Of a stretch of DNA of 64,000 nucleotides, positions 7,754 through 16,185 are shown in pieces. Under the pieces are notes generated by a model. That model was not told the origin of the DNA and did not search any database. It saw nothing but the letters and a program-made list of their open reading frames with translations. The stretch's first letter is position 1. Every line of letters starts with the position of its first letter. This DNA is from JAXGOI01 sp040767605 (GTDB lineage: Bacteria; Bacillota; Dehalobacteriia; UBA4068): contig JAXGOI010000001.1 of NCBI GenBank assembly GCA_040767605.1, positions 1,116,001 through 1,180,000 of the forward strand. Reading direction: 5' to 3'. The position numbers and the translations under genes are program-made.

Positions 7754-9778
7754 TTGATTAAAAAAAGCAAGGCTGATTTAGCGGCCTATATTTTTATAGG
7801 CGCCGCTTTAATAGTATCTTTATTTTTTGCCTGGCAAAGGTATGATTTAGAGCGCAGCCATAAGCAAAGCCAAATACTGTTGGATTGGGCCCAGGTTTAT
7901 GATGCCGCCCAAAGGTCAAATATTCCTTTAGAGGAGGCCTTGGCCATGTTTGCCCCTTATTGCGGCGGGGCCTTAATAAAGGAGCCGACTCTGCCTGAGC
8001 TGCAAAATCAGGGCAGTGTGGCCATAAAAACTGCCGAGGCAATGGCTTGGGATTTAAAAACTAAAGGTCTTTCTGAAGCAAAGGAAGCAAATGAGGCAAA
8101 AGAACCCTTCACTTATTTGATTTTTTCTCAAAAGGACGATATGCAAAGAGCTCTTTCTCAGCTTAAGGCAAAAATGCCCAAAAGCAGAAGCTATATTTTC
8201 CCTCTGGAGGGGGAGAATATTTTGGCCACTGATATTCCCTATGGGGATTTATCACTTTTAGGCATGGGCTTCCCCAAAGCCTGGCTGGAGGCTCTTTCTC
8301 AGGCGGGGCTGGGGGTTGCGGTGCAAATAAAAAGCTGGCACGGCTTTACCCCTGAAGGCGCCGGGGCTGTTCTTGATAATATAAAAGATTATGAGGTTTT
8401 AGGCATAGGCTTTAACGACCCGGATTTACCCGGGGTTTTCCTGCCGATTGCCCGGTATAAGGAAGCCTGCTTAAGCTGGAAGCAAGCCATAGAGGGTTTA
8501 AACAGCTCTTTAATAACCATGGAGTTTTACAGCCAAAACGGTATGGGCACTATGGCCACGGTTATGGAGCAAAATGTTCTCAGGCTCCATTCCATTACCG
8601 AAAGAGATATGCAAACTACCGTAAGCCGGGAAGGCGCAGTGGACCGCTATCAGCTTGCCGCCTCGGAACGCAATATAAGCCTGCTTTTGGTTCGCTTTTT
8701 ACCCCATGCCTCTTTAGAGGAAAATGCAGGGTTTTTTAAAGAAATTAATGTTGCTCTGTGGCAGAAGGGCATTATTCAGACAAAACCTTTAAAATTCGGC
8801 TTTTTAGAGGCGGGGCGGCTGCCGTTATTAATTATTGCCCTGGGGGTTTTGGCAGGGGCATGGCTTTTGGCAAGAAGCTTCCGTTTGCCCTTATTTTGGG
8901 CAAATATAATGGCTGCTTTAGGTTTTATTGTGGCAGCCGGCCTTTTATTTACCGGCAGGGCGGCGCTTTTTCAAAAGATATTCCCCCTCCTTTCGGTACT
9001 GGTTTTCCCTACCCTGGCAATAATTAATTTTATGCCCAGAGCCGGGCTTAAGCCGGGGCAGGCAGTTTTAAGGCTTTTATTAACAACAGCTTTTTCCCTC
9101 ATAGGGGCCTTATTAATGGTGGGCCTTTTGGCGGACGGCAATTATATGCTTAGCCTTAAAATATTCAGCGGGGTTAAGCTGGCCCATTTAATACCCATAC
9201 TTTTAGTGGGGGCTTGGTTTCTCTTTTTAAGGGAGGATGAAAACCCGCTTAAAAAAACCTCCCAAACCCTAAACTACCCTCTTACCAATAAATACCTGCT
9301 TATATTTGCCGTAATTGCCGGGGTTTTAGGAATATACCTTTTGCGTACCGGTAATGACAGTATGCCCTTGCCCCAATGGGAAAGAGCCTTCAGGGCTTTA
9401 ATTAATAAAATTATGTATGTACGGCCAAGAACAAAGGAATTCCTCATCGGCCACCCCATTATGCTTTTACTCTTTTATTTGGGCTATAAAGATAAGTTTT
9501 TGCCCTTGCTGCTTTTAGGTACAATCGGGCAGGTATCTTTAGTAAATACCTTTGCCCATATTCATACCCCTTTAATAATCTCAGCCCTGCGTACGGTAAA
9601 CGGCCTAATTTTAGGATTTTGCGCCGGATTAATTTTGATTATTATGCTTGGCCTCTCTGTTAGGGCTATAAAAAAATATTGGCCCCCGGCCCAGGAAGGA
9701 CTTAGTAAAAAGGGCTTTAGTAAAGAAGGATTCAATAAAGAGGCCCTTAATAAAGCAGGCCTTAAAAAAGAGGGTTAA
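7754..9778 (+). CDS. DUF5693-like multi-pass membrane protein
   Basis: A 674-aa membrane protein with a TTG start placed after GGAGGTG. It has one N-terminal membrane segment (residues about 9-25), an exported domain of about 310 residues, then eight or so hydrophobic segments to about residue 640. It matches in size, layout and position what is called DUF5693, a clostridial family often found beside csaB. No catalytic motif is evident; a role in S-layer or wall-polymer assembly is inferred from csaB and murJ downstream. Oddly, the gene ends in five tandem 15-nt repeats coding Gly-(Leu/Phe)-(Ser/Asn/Lys)-Lys-X units, a basic cytoplasmic tail, and a shorter Glu/Ala/Lys repeat (SEAKEANEAKE) lies near residue 110. 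Confidence 0.75.
   Translation: MIKKSKADLAAYIFIGAALIVSLFFAWQRYDLERSHKQSQILLDWAQVYDAAQRSNIPLEEALAMFAPYCGGALIKEPTLPELQNQGSVAIKTAEAMAWDLKTKGLSEAKEANEAKEPFTYLIFSQKDDMQRALSQLKAKMPKSRSYIFPLEGENILATDIPYGDLSLLGMGFPKAWLEALSQAGLGVAVQIKSWHGFTPEGAGAVLDNIKDYEVLGIGFNDPDLPGVFLPIARYKEACLSWKQAIEGLNSSLITMEFYSQNGMGTMATVMEQNVLRLHSITERDMQTTVSREGAVDRYQLAASERNISLLLVRFLPHASLEENAGFFKEINVALWQKGIIQTKPLKFGFLEAGRLPLLIIALGVLAGAWLLARSFRLPLFWANIMAALGFIVAAGLLFTGRAALFQKIFPLLSVLVFPTLAIINFMPRAGLKPGQAVLRLLLTTAFSLIGALLMVGLLADGNYMLSLKIFSGVKLAHLIPILLVGAWFLFLREDENPLKKTSQTLNYPLTNKYLLIFAVIAGVLGIYLLRTGNDSMPLPQWERAFRALINKIMYVRPRTKEFLIGHPIMLLLFYLGYKDKFLPLLLLGTIGQVSLVNTFAHIHTPLIISALRTVNGLILGFCAGLILIIMLGLSVRAIKKYWPPAQEGLSKKGFSKEGFNKEALNKAGLKKEG
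9698..9772 (+). repeat. Five tandem 15-nt coding repeats
   Basis: Five in-frame 15-nt units encode GLSKK, GFSKE, GFNKE, ALNKA and GLKKE at the extreme C terminus of the membrane protein. Such repeats expand by slippage, so tail length may vary between strains. Confidence 0.85.
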
Positions 9779-9810
9779 AGAAAAAAGCAGAGGTAAAAAG
9801 TAGAGATAAT

Positions 9811-10947
9811 ATGAAAAACATTCTTCTTACCGGTTATTACGGTTTTGCAAATACCGGAGATGAAGCCGTGCTTCAGGAAATTATTAAAAGGCTGCGGCAG
9901 GCTATTCCCGGCGTAAATATTACGGTGCTTTCCAATTCCCCGAAGGAAACCGCCGCAGCCTATAATGTAAATTCCCTAAACCGCTGGAAAATACTCCGGT
10001 TTTGGAAGGCTTTGCGCCGCCATGATTTACTGGTTTTAGGCGGCGGAAGCCTTTTGCAGGATATTACAGGGAGTAAAAGCCTGTATTATTATTTGGGGCA
10101 AATATTTTTGGCAAGGCTTGCCGGGAGGAAAGTCTTTCTCTATGCTCAGGGCATAGGGCCGATAATTAAAAGTAAAAACCGCTCTTTAGCGGCGCGGATT
10201 TTAAAAAGCTGCGTTTGTATAACCGTAAGGGATGAAAAATCCCAAAGTTTTTTAAGGCAATTAGGGATAAAAGAAGAAAAGCTTTTTTTAACGGCAGACC
10301 CTGTTTTGGCCGTTGAGGATGAGGATATGCCTCCTCCCCTTCCTGTTGGAAAAAAGCTGGGCATTTCTTTAAGGCCCTGGCCCGGGCTGGATACGGCGGC
10401 CTATGCCAAAGCCCTTGATGCTTTGGCCTTCTCCGGCTGGAAAATAGTTTTTTTACCCTTTCAGGAGCCGGCCGATAGAGAAATCTCCCAAAAAATTGCC
10501 GGCCAAATGCAAGAGCCCTATTATTTGGGGGGAGAATTATTCTCAGCCAATAAAATGTTTTCAGCCATCGGCTGTATGCAGGGGATAATCGGTATGCGCC
10601 TTCATTCTATAATAATGGCGGCGGCGGCCGGAGTGCCTTTTGCGGCAATCAGCTATGACCCAAAAATTAAAGCCTTTTGCCAAAGTTTGGGCTTTGAGCC
10701 TGCCGGGGAGTGCCAAAATATTTCCCCTGAGGAAATTATTAGCGCAGTTGCAGCCCTGGATGAAAACAGGGAAGAATTTATTAAAAATTTAAAAAGTAAA
10801 AAAGCCTTATGGCAAAGGCTTTCTCTGGCCAATAGCATTATGGTTAGGGAATATGCCTTCGGCGCCAAAAGCTTTAGCCTGAAAAGGGCTTTGGAGGCCG
10901 TTGCAAAACAGGAAAGCCAAAGGCCCGGCGGAATGAAGCGGAATTAA
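9811..10947 (+). CDS. csaB: Polysaccharide pyruvyl transferase CsaB
   Basis: Adds pyruvate ketals to the secondary cell-wall polymer, which makes the anchor that SLH domains bind. The 378-aa protein begins MKNILLTGYYGFANTGDEAV, with the family's G-x-x-N-x-GDE start, and contains LVLGGGSLLQD and GMRLHSIIMAAAAGVPF, both typical of CsaB/WcaK-type pyruvyl transferases. It sits 32 bp after the DUF5693-like gene and 19 bp before murJ in one operon. The upstream SLH protein gives a direct reason for its presence. Confidence 0.92.
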   Translation: MKNILLTGYYGFANTGDEAVLQEIIKRLRQAIPGVNITVLSNSPKETAAAYNVNSLNRWKILRFWKALRRHDLLVLGGGSLLQDITGSKSLYYYLGQIFLARLAGRKVFLYAQGIGPIIKSKNRSLAARILKSCVCITVRDEKSQSFLRQLGIKEEKLFLTADPVLAVEDEDMPPPLPVGKKLGISLRPWPGLDTAAYAKALDALAFSGWKIVFLPFQEPADREISQKIAGQMQEPYYLGGELFSANKMFSAIGCMQGIIGMRLHSIIMAAAAGVPFAAISYDPKIKAFCQSLGFEPAGECQNISPEEIISAVAALDENREEFIKNLKSKKALWQRLSLANSIMVREYAFGAKSFSLKRALEAVAKQESQRPGGMKRN

Positions 10948-10966
10948 CCTTTAGGAGGAGCTTAAT

Positions 10967-12520
10967 ATGCCCCCCAGCATAGCAAGGTCGGCAGGGATAA
11001 TTCTAATTATAAATATGGCGGTAAAAATTCTGGGCTTTTTAAGGGAAACTTTTATTGCCCGAGGTTTTGGCGCCACCTGGCTGACGGATTCCTATTTAGT
11101 GGCCTATACCCTGCCTTATTTTTTACAGGCTATACTAGGCTATGCCCTGGTAACGGTGGTGGTGCCGGTTTTAACCAAATACCGTCTGGAAGAAGACAGC
11201 GCCCAAGCCTCTCTGGTGGGGAGCTCTTTAATTAATTTAATGTCAATTCTTCTGGCGGGGCTTACAATTATCGGCATTATTATTGCGCCGGGGCTGGTGT
11301 TTATTACGGCCCCCGGGCTTCCCCCCGAGGCGGCGGCTTTAAGTGTTAAGCTGGCCCGGATAATGTTCCCCTCCGTGGTATTTATGGGCGTCGGCATGGT
11401 AATTACAGGGATTTTAAATTCCGGCTTCCGTTTCGGCTGGGCCGCCTTTGCCCCCGGATGCTCTAATTTAATTATTATTTTGGGGGTGGTCTTTTTCCCC
11501 GGGGCAGGTATTACCGGGCTGGCCTACGCTACCCTTATAAGCTTTTTGGGCCTGCTTTTAATACAGCTCCCCTCTTTAAAGAAAAGCGGCTTTAAATATA
11601 CTTTGGTTTGCGATTTTCGCCACCCTGCGGTAAGGGGTGTTCTCAGGGATATCTTACCCATAGTTTTAGGGGTTGCGGTTAATCAAATTTATTTTGCCTT
11701 AAACCGTGTTTTTGCCTCCGGCCTGGCGGAGGGGAGTATTTCGGCTCTTAATTATGCCAGTAAGCTTATGAACCTCCCGGTAGGGATTTTTGTGGCGGCG
11801 GTAGCCTCTGCAATTTACCCTTCCCTTTCCGCCCGGGCTTTAGAAAAAGACGCCGGGCTCCTGGCGGAAACCATGGAAAAGGGCTTAGGGTTAGTGGCTC
11901 TGGTGGCAATCCCCTCGGCGGTGGGTTTAATAGTTTTAAGAAACCCAATAGTTGCCCTGCTTTTTGAAAGGGGCGCCTTTGATGCCCAAGCCACTCAAAT
12001 AACGGCCTATGCCCTGTTATTCTTTTGCCTGGGGCTGGTGCCGGTAGCTTTAAACATGGTGCTTACCCGGGCTTATTATGCCTTGGGGGATGTTCGTACC
12101 CCGGTTATGGTCGGGCTTTTATCTATTATAGCCAATATTATCGCAAGCCTTTTGTTTTTAAAGCCTTTGGGCCATGGAGGGCTGGCTTTGGCTAATTCTC
12201 TGGCCGCCCTTATAAATACGGTTATTTTATATTTAGGGCTGGGGAAAAAGATCCCCGGGCTTATTACCGCCGGTTTTGGGAAGGCCCTTTTAAAAATGCT
12301 TTCAGCCTCTCTTATTATGGCTCTTTGCCTTTATGCTTTTTTGCCCCTTTTAAAAGCCCTTGGGGGCTATGGCTCCGCCTGGCTGGCTTTGCGTATCGGG
12401 GTTTTGGTAGCCCTGGGGGCCGCCGCGTATTTATTGGCGGCATTCTTCTTAAAAGTTAAAGAAATAAAAGAGCTTTTAACCCTGATTAAGCATAAAATTC
12501 TTCACTCCCCCGGAAAGTAG
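10967..12520 (+). CDS. murJ: Lipid II flippase MurJ/MviN family
   Basis: An integral membrane protein of 517 aa with about 14 hydrophobic segments. The N-terminal motif ARSAGIILIINMAVKILGFL..RE..ARGFGAT.LTDSYLVAY is the family signature. It moves lipid-linked wall precursors (lipid II, or here possibly an SCWP precursor) across the membrane. AGGAGG lies just before the start. Being between csaB and a TagO/WecA-type gene, it may be a dedicated polymer flippase instead of the housekeeping MurJ; the sequence alone does not decide. Confidence 0.9.
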   Translation: MPPSIARSAGIILIINMAVKILGFLRETFIARGFGATWLTDSYLVAYTLPYFLQAILGYALVTVVVPVLTKYRLEEDSAQASLVGSSLINLMSILLAGLTIIGIIIAPGLVFITAPGLPPEAAALSVKLARIMFPSVVFMGVGMVITGILNSGFRFGWAAFAPGCSNLIIILGVVFFPGAGITGLAYATLISFLGLLLIQLPSLKKSGFKYTLVCDFRHPAVRGVLRDILPIVLGVAVNQIYFALNRVFASGLAEGSISALNYASKLMNLPVGIFVAAVASAIYPSLSARALEKDAGLLAETMEKGLGLVALVAIPSAVGLIVLRNPIVALLFERGAFDAQATQITAYALLFFCLGLVPVALNMVLTRAYYALGDVRTPVMVGLLSIIANIIASLLFLKPLGHGGLALANSLAALINTVILYLGLGKKIPGLITAGFGKALLKMLSASLIMALCLYAFLPLLKALGGYGSAWLALRIGVLVALGAAAYLLAAFFLKVKEIKELLTLIKHKILHSPGK

Positions 12521-12692
12521 GGTAATTTATCCGGGGCTTGACAAATTAAGCCCATAGATGAGAAAATATTAAGCGAATTCCCCAAAAGGGCTTATCCTTT
12601 ACCTTTACACTAAGAAGGATATATCCCCGGGGCGAAGAAATATACTTGGAAGAATATAGCCTATTTGGCTTAGGCAGTTTTAAAAAGAGAGA

Positions 12693-12731
12693 ATTCAAAG
12701 ATATTCAAAGACAATTCAAAGGTATTCTAAG
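12693..12731 (+). repeat. Four helically phased ATTCNAAG direct repeats
   Basis: ATTCAAAG occurs at 12693, 12703 and 12714, and ATTCTAAG at 12724, spaced 10, 11 and 10 bp. The last copy runs into the SD of the TagO/WecA-type gene. One-helical-turn spacing is typical of direct-repeat protein sites, but replication slippage is an alternative. Confidence 0.6.
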
Positions 12732-12739
12732 GAGGCCCC

Positions 12740-13789
12740 ATGGTTTTTTGGTTGCCTATAATCGGAGGTATGCTGGCGGCGCTTTTTACCACCCCTCTGG
12801 CTATAAAATTTGCCCGTAAATTCGGCGTTGTGGATTTACCCAATGCCCGCAAAGTTCATGAAAAGCCTATGCCCCGTATGGGAGGGATTGCCATATATGC
12901 CGGTTTTATGGTGGGGGCTTTATTGCTCGGCGTATATTCCAGGCAAATGTTTTCCCTGCTGCTTTCCGCCAGTATTGTTATGGGAATAGGCCTTTATGAT
13001 GATATTCGGGGTATATCCCCAAAGGGCAAGTTTTTAGCCCAAATTGTAGCCGCCCTGGTTTTTGTTGAAAGCGGAGCTTTAGTTAAATTTATTACAAACC
13101 CTTTTAGCGGGGGGATGATTTCCCTCGGTGTATTTGCCATTCCCTTAACTGTATTGTGGCTTGTGGGGATGAGTAATGCTATTAACCTGGTAGACGGTTT
13201 AGACGGCCTTTCCTCCGGTATAAGTACCATTGCCGCTCTTACAATTTCTGTTGTTTGCTATGCCCGGGGGGATTTTCTCACAAGCGCTCTGGCCGCTATT
13301 TTAGCCGCCGCCGCTTTAGGTTTTTTGCGCTATAATTTTCACCCCGCAAAAACCTTTATGGGGGATTGCGGCTCCCTTTTCCTCGGTTTTATGCTGGGGG
13401 CTTTGGCTGTAATGGGCTTTTCAAAAGGGGCCACGCTAATTTCTATTTTCAGCCCTCTTTTAATTATGGGCATACCCCTTTGCGATACCGTATTTGCTAT
13501 TTTGCGGCGGCTTTTTCAAAAGCGCCCGATTTTTCAGGCGGATAAAGGCCATTTGCATCATTGTCTTCTTTCTTATGGTCTTTCCCACAGTCAAACAGTT
13601 TTAGTTATTTACGGGATAAGCCTTTTAATGGGAATTGCCGCGGTTTTACTGGCAGTGCTTACTACATCTCAGGCTATATTTATTTTAATTATTACTATGG
13701 TTTTAATCTTTTTAGGAGCCGATAGAATCGGGGTTTTACGGGGCAGAAAAAAAGCGGCTATTCAAAAGCCGTCTAAAAGCAAGATATAG
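12740..13789 (+). CDS. UDP-GlcNAc(-1-P)--undecaprenyl-phosphate transferase, TagO/WecA family
   Basis: Starts wall-polymer synthesis by moving a sugar-1-phosphate from UDP-sugar to undecaprenyl phosphate on the inner membrane face. The 349-aa polytopic protein (about 10-11 segments) has the family motifs DLPNARKVHEKPMPRMGG, the catalytic NAINLVDGLDGLSSG, the NFHPAKTFMGDCGSLFLG loop and ADKGHLHH. The last marks the TagO/WecA branch and excludes MraY. The ATG follows AAGGAGG. With csaB and murJ upstream it probably makes the polymer that CsaB pyruvylates. Confidence 0.93.
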   Translation: MVFWLPIIGGMLAALFTTPLAIKFARKFGVVDLPNARKVHEKPMPRMGGIAIYAGFMVGALLLGVYSRQMFSLLLSASIVMGIGLYDDIRGISPKGKFLAQIVAALVFVESGALVKFITNPFSGGMISLGVFAIPLTVLWLVGMSNAINLVDGLDGLSSGISTIAALTISVVCYARGDFLTSALAAILAAAALGFLRYNFHPAKTFMGDCGSLFLGFMLGALAVMGFSKGATLISIFSPLLIMGIPLCDTVFAILRRLFQKRPIFQADKGHLHHCLLSYGLSHSQTVLVIYGISLLMGIAAVLLAVLTTSQAIFILIITMVLIFLGADRIGVLRGRKKAAIQKPSKSKI

Positions 13790-13825
13790 GCCGGCGGTTT
13801 AGGCTAAATTAAAGGAGTGGGATTA

Positions 13826-14329
13826 ATGTCCAAAAACGGTATAGTTATTTTAATCATTGCGGCGCTGGTTTTTCTTGCGACAGGCTTTTTTCTGGGGCAG
13901 GCGGCCACCGCTCTTATTAATACTCCCGGCTCAGAGGGGGACCCTTTAGTTTCTCAAAGCTATGTGGAAAAGCTGGTAGGGGAAAGAACAGCGGCTATTC
14001 AAACCCAGCTTGAAGAATTGCAGGGAGAAATTAATGAATTAAAAAGCGGGGCGGTAAATACCGCCGCCGGGGATAATAATACCCCGGAACCTCCCGATTC
14101 CGGCGGAGAAAGTACTCCCCCTGCTGTCAGCGGAGCCAAAAAGGTGGAAATTACCGCCAATAGCGTAAACCTCAGAGAAAAACCCAGTACATCCTCGGCA
14201 AAAGTAGGTTCCGCCTCCAAGGGGGATAAATTTAATTATTTAGGCAGCGAAGGGGATTGGTATCAGATTACCTTAAACGACGGCAGCACGGCTTGGGTGG
14301 CGTCCTTTTTGGCAAAGCTGCTGCAATAA
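13826..14329 (+). CDS. Membrane-anchored SH3 (SH3b) domain protein
   Basis: A 167-aa protein with an N-terminal membrane anchor (GIVILIIAALVFLATGFFLG), a short coiled-coil-like segment (about residues 45-75), a Pro/Ser/Gly linker, and a C-terminal bacterial SH3 domain of about 58 residues (KVEITANSVNLREKPSTSSA, then GDWYQITLNDGSTAWVASFL). SH3b domains usually bind peptidoglycan, so a wall-attached scaffold is likely. The ATG with AAAGGAGTGGGATTA is preferred to the in-frame GTG inside the SD. Confidence 0.85.
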   Translation: MSKNGIVILIIAALVFLATGFFLGQAATALINTPGSEGDPLVSQSYVEKLVGERTAAIQTQLEELQGEINELKSGAVNTAAGDNNTPEPPDSGGESTPPAVSGAKKVEITANSVNLREKPSTSSAKVGSASKGDKFNYLGSEGDWYQITLNDGSTAWVASFLAKLLQ

Positions 14330-14366
14330 GTGTTATTTAAGAGTTTATTTTTAAGCGGATATAATT

Positions 14367-14403
14367 AAAAGTATAACCTCCACCCGGTGGAGGTTATACT
14401 TTT
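14367..14403 (+). terminator. Perfect 17-bp hairpin, probable bidirectional terminator
   Basis: AAAAGTATAACCTCCAC pairs without mismatch with GTGGAGGTTATACTTTT around a CCG loop, with A-rich and T-rich flanks on either side. It ends the SH3 gene transcript and separates it from the next gene 40 bp on. Confidence 0.8.
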
Positions 14404-14442
14404 AGGCGGAATATTTGGGGTACATCAAAAGGGGGCGATGTT

Positions 14443-15147
14443 ATTTCTAAAACCAGGGTAGACAGTTTACCTTTAAATTGGGAGGATACTTTACTTTCGG
14501 CAGAGCCCCGGCCCTGCCTGGAGCTTTTGCCCTTAATTGAAATGTCTTATAATATAGAAGCCCTCTCTCCTATGGCGGAATTATTAAAAACGGAGGATTT
14601 TGCCTTAAAATTCCGGGTTTTATTGGCCTTTAAACGGATTGAAAGAAGGGAGGCCTTCCCCCTCCTTTACCAATATATTAAAGAAGAAGAAAAAACCCAT
14701 TGGCGTTTGGCCGCCCTTTGGGGGGCTGCAGCTTCCCCCCATCAAAAGCGCTGTGAGCTATTGGCGGAGTTTTTAAGGGATAATGATTTATTGTTTTTAA
14801 GGGGGTTGGTTTGGGCTTTGGGCAGCCTGGGTAAAAGCGCCCTTCCTTATTTGGAAGATTTCGCCTCAAGCCAAAGGAGATATAAGGTGCGGGAAGAGGT
14901 TTTGGCGGAAGCCCTGTTTTTAGGGGCGGAAAAGGATTTTAGCCGTTTGGAGAAGGCCTTCCCAAAAAACCCGGCCTTAAAGTGCTTTTGGCAAAGCCGC
15001 CTTCTGCCAAAAGAGCCCCTGCCCAAATACGGCATTTACCCCTATCCTGACTATTTATGGGATAAAGCCGAAAAAGAAGGCCTAAGTAAAAAAGAATTTC
15101 AACAACTTCACTTTTGGTACCGCAAGCCCCGACATTTTACCAAATAG
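14443..15147 (+). CDS. HEAT-repeat-like hypothetical protein with apparent ATT start
   Basis: Protein of unknown function with HEAT-like helical pairs (FALKFRVLLAFKRIERREAF, HWRLAALWGAAASPHQKRC, LFLRGLVWALGSLGKSALPY), as in adaptor proteins, and a C-terminal LSKKEFQQLHFWYRKP segment. The first ATG/GTG/TTG in frame is a TTG at 14527, with no SD. The frame is open and protein-like upstream (SKTRVDSLPLNWEDTLLSA), and GGGGG lies 7 nt before an ATT at 14443, so I start it there (234 aa). A one-base error near 14440 that hides an ATG start is the alternative. If only the TTG is used the product is 206 aa. Confidence 0.65.
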   Translation: MSKTRVDSLPLNWEDTLLSAEPRPCLELLPLIEMSYNIEALSPMAELLKTEDFALKFRVLLAFKRIERREAFPLLYQYIKEEEKTHWRLAALWGAAASPHQKRCELLAEFLRDNDLLFLRGLVWALGSLGKSALPYLEDFASSQRRYKVREEVLAEALFLGAEKDFSRLEKAFPKNPALKCFWQSRLLPKEPLPKYGIYPYPDYLWDKAEKEGLSKKEFQQLHFWYRKPRHFTK

Positions 15148-15209
15148 CTAAAAAAAACCCCTTAAGTTAATTGCCAGATAGATAAAGACCGGCAGTTTTA
15201 TTTAGAAGA

Positions 15210-15246
15210 AAGAACCTCTTAAAATAAGGGGTTCTTGTTTTTTTTA
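15210..15246 (+). terminator. Rho-independent terminator after the HEAT-like gene
   Basis: The stem AAGAACCTCTTA / TAAGGGGTTCTT (12 bp with one G-U) and a 3-nt loop are followed by GTTTTTTTTT. Confidence 0.9.
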
Positions 15247-15422
15247 AGAGAAATATGGGCTAAAAAGCCTGTTTACTCTCGACTGCTTACGGCAATTTCT
15301 TAAAAAGCCTCATGCTATACTAAAAACAGTAAAAAGCTCCGGGCTTTTGCCGGGGCAGCGGTATTTTGCTTAAAGAGTTTATCCTGCGGGTTTTAAAAAG
15401 CTGTAAGGGAAAGGAAAAGAGT

Positions 15423-15623
15423 ATGCCTTATAAAGTCTGCCCGTCCTGTAATCAAACATCATATTCCGCCGGGGAAAGAGGTATTTGGTATTGCCCTTAT
15501 TGCGGCGCGGATATGACATTTTGCAATAGCTGCATCCGCCCCAATAAAGCTGAAAATGCCAACCCCCTTCATGGTAATCCCCCGAATTATTTGCGGATAA
15601 TCCAAGAGCCCCATAAGGATTAA
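15423..15623 (+). CDS. Small double zinc-ribbon protein
   Basis: A 66-aa soluble protein with three Cys-x-x-Cys knuckles: CPSC near residue 6, CPYC near residue 24 and CNSC near residue 34, so it has at least one and perhaps two zinc sites. It starts at an ATG after AAGGAAAAGAG; a longer in-frame start exists without a convincing SD. It stands alone between two terminator regions. Such mini zinc ribbons are common unknowns in clostridia, and I cannot assign a role. Confidence 0.65.
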   Translation: MPYKVCPSCNQTSYSAGERGIWYCPYCGADMTFCNSCIRPNKAENANPLHGNPPNYLRIIQEPHKD

Positions 15624-15770
15624 AATGATCCCTTTGTGCCCCGGGCGGCTTTGACTCCCCCAAAGACCGCCCGGGGCGCCTCTCTTAATTAAAAATTTTT
15701 CTATTTCAGGCAAAAGCAAAAGGCTGAGGGCATAGAATAGAAAAATCAGGGTTAAGGGGGCTTAAGCATT

Positions 15771-16160
15771 ATGGGGTTTTTTATCGCGGTTTTTTTGATT
15801 TTAGGCGCTTGGGCTGTATATTTTATATATAAAAGGCTGCCCCCTGTAAGGGAGCTGCCTGTTTTGTATGTAATTGTGGCAAAGGATACCCAAAATACGG
15901 AATGGCTGATTCGCTATATTTTCCGCCAAACAAAAAATTGGCGCTTGAAAATAGTTTGCCCCACCAAAGGGGAAGAAAGGGCTATTTTAGAAAGGCTTAA
16001 CAGCCAGTATGGTTTTGAACTTTTAGATATTGCCCCGGCCGGCATGGAATTTAAATTAGAAATAAATAAAAAAAGCAAGCCTAAAGAATTAAAGAAAGAG
16101 CTGGGGCTTTTAAACGCAAAAATAAAAAGAAAGGGAAACCCTCTCCCGCGGAGAATATAA
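15771..16160 (+). CDS. Single-pass membrane protein of unknown function
   Basis: A 129-aa protein with one N-terminal membrane helix (FFIAVFLILGAWAVYFIY), then a soluble alpha/beta domain (LPVLYVIVAKDTQNTEWLIR, WRLKIVCPTKGEE) and a basic tail. The pattern VIVAKDTQNTEW..IRYIF resembles the strand-turn-helix start of a glycosyltransferase-like fold, but the protein is too short for an enzyme. It has a good SD (AAGGGGGC), and the stop lies 25 bp before comF, so they are probably co-transcribed. Confidence 0.65.
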   Translation: MGFFIAVFLILGAWAVYFIYKRLPPVRELPVLYVIVAKDTQNTEWLIRYIFRQTKNWRLKIVCPTKGEERAILERLNSQYGFELLDIAPAGMEFKLEINKKSKPKELKKELGLLNAKIKRKGNPLPRRI

Positions 16161-16185
16161 AGAAAAAACCAAAGGGGGCCATAAA

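Noticed and set aside
9698..9772. CRISPR-like repeat array
   Set aside because: The 15-nt units are contiguous and in frame with no spacers; they are coding repeats.
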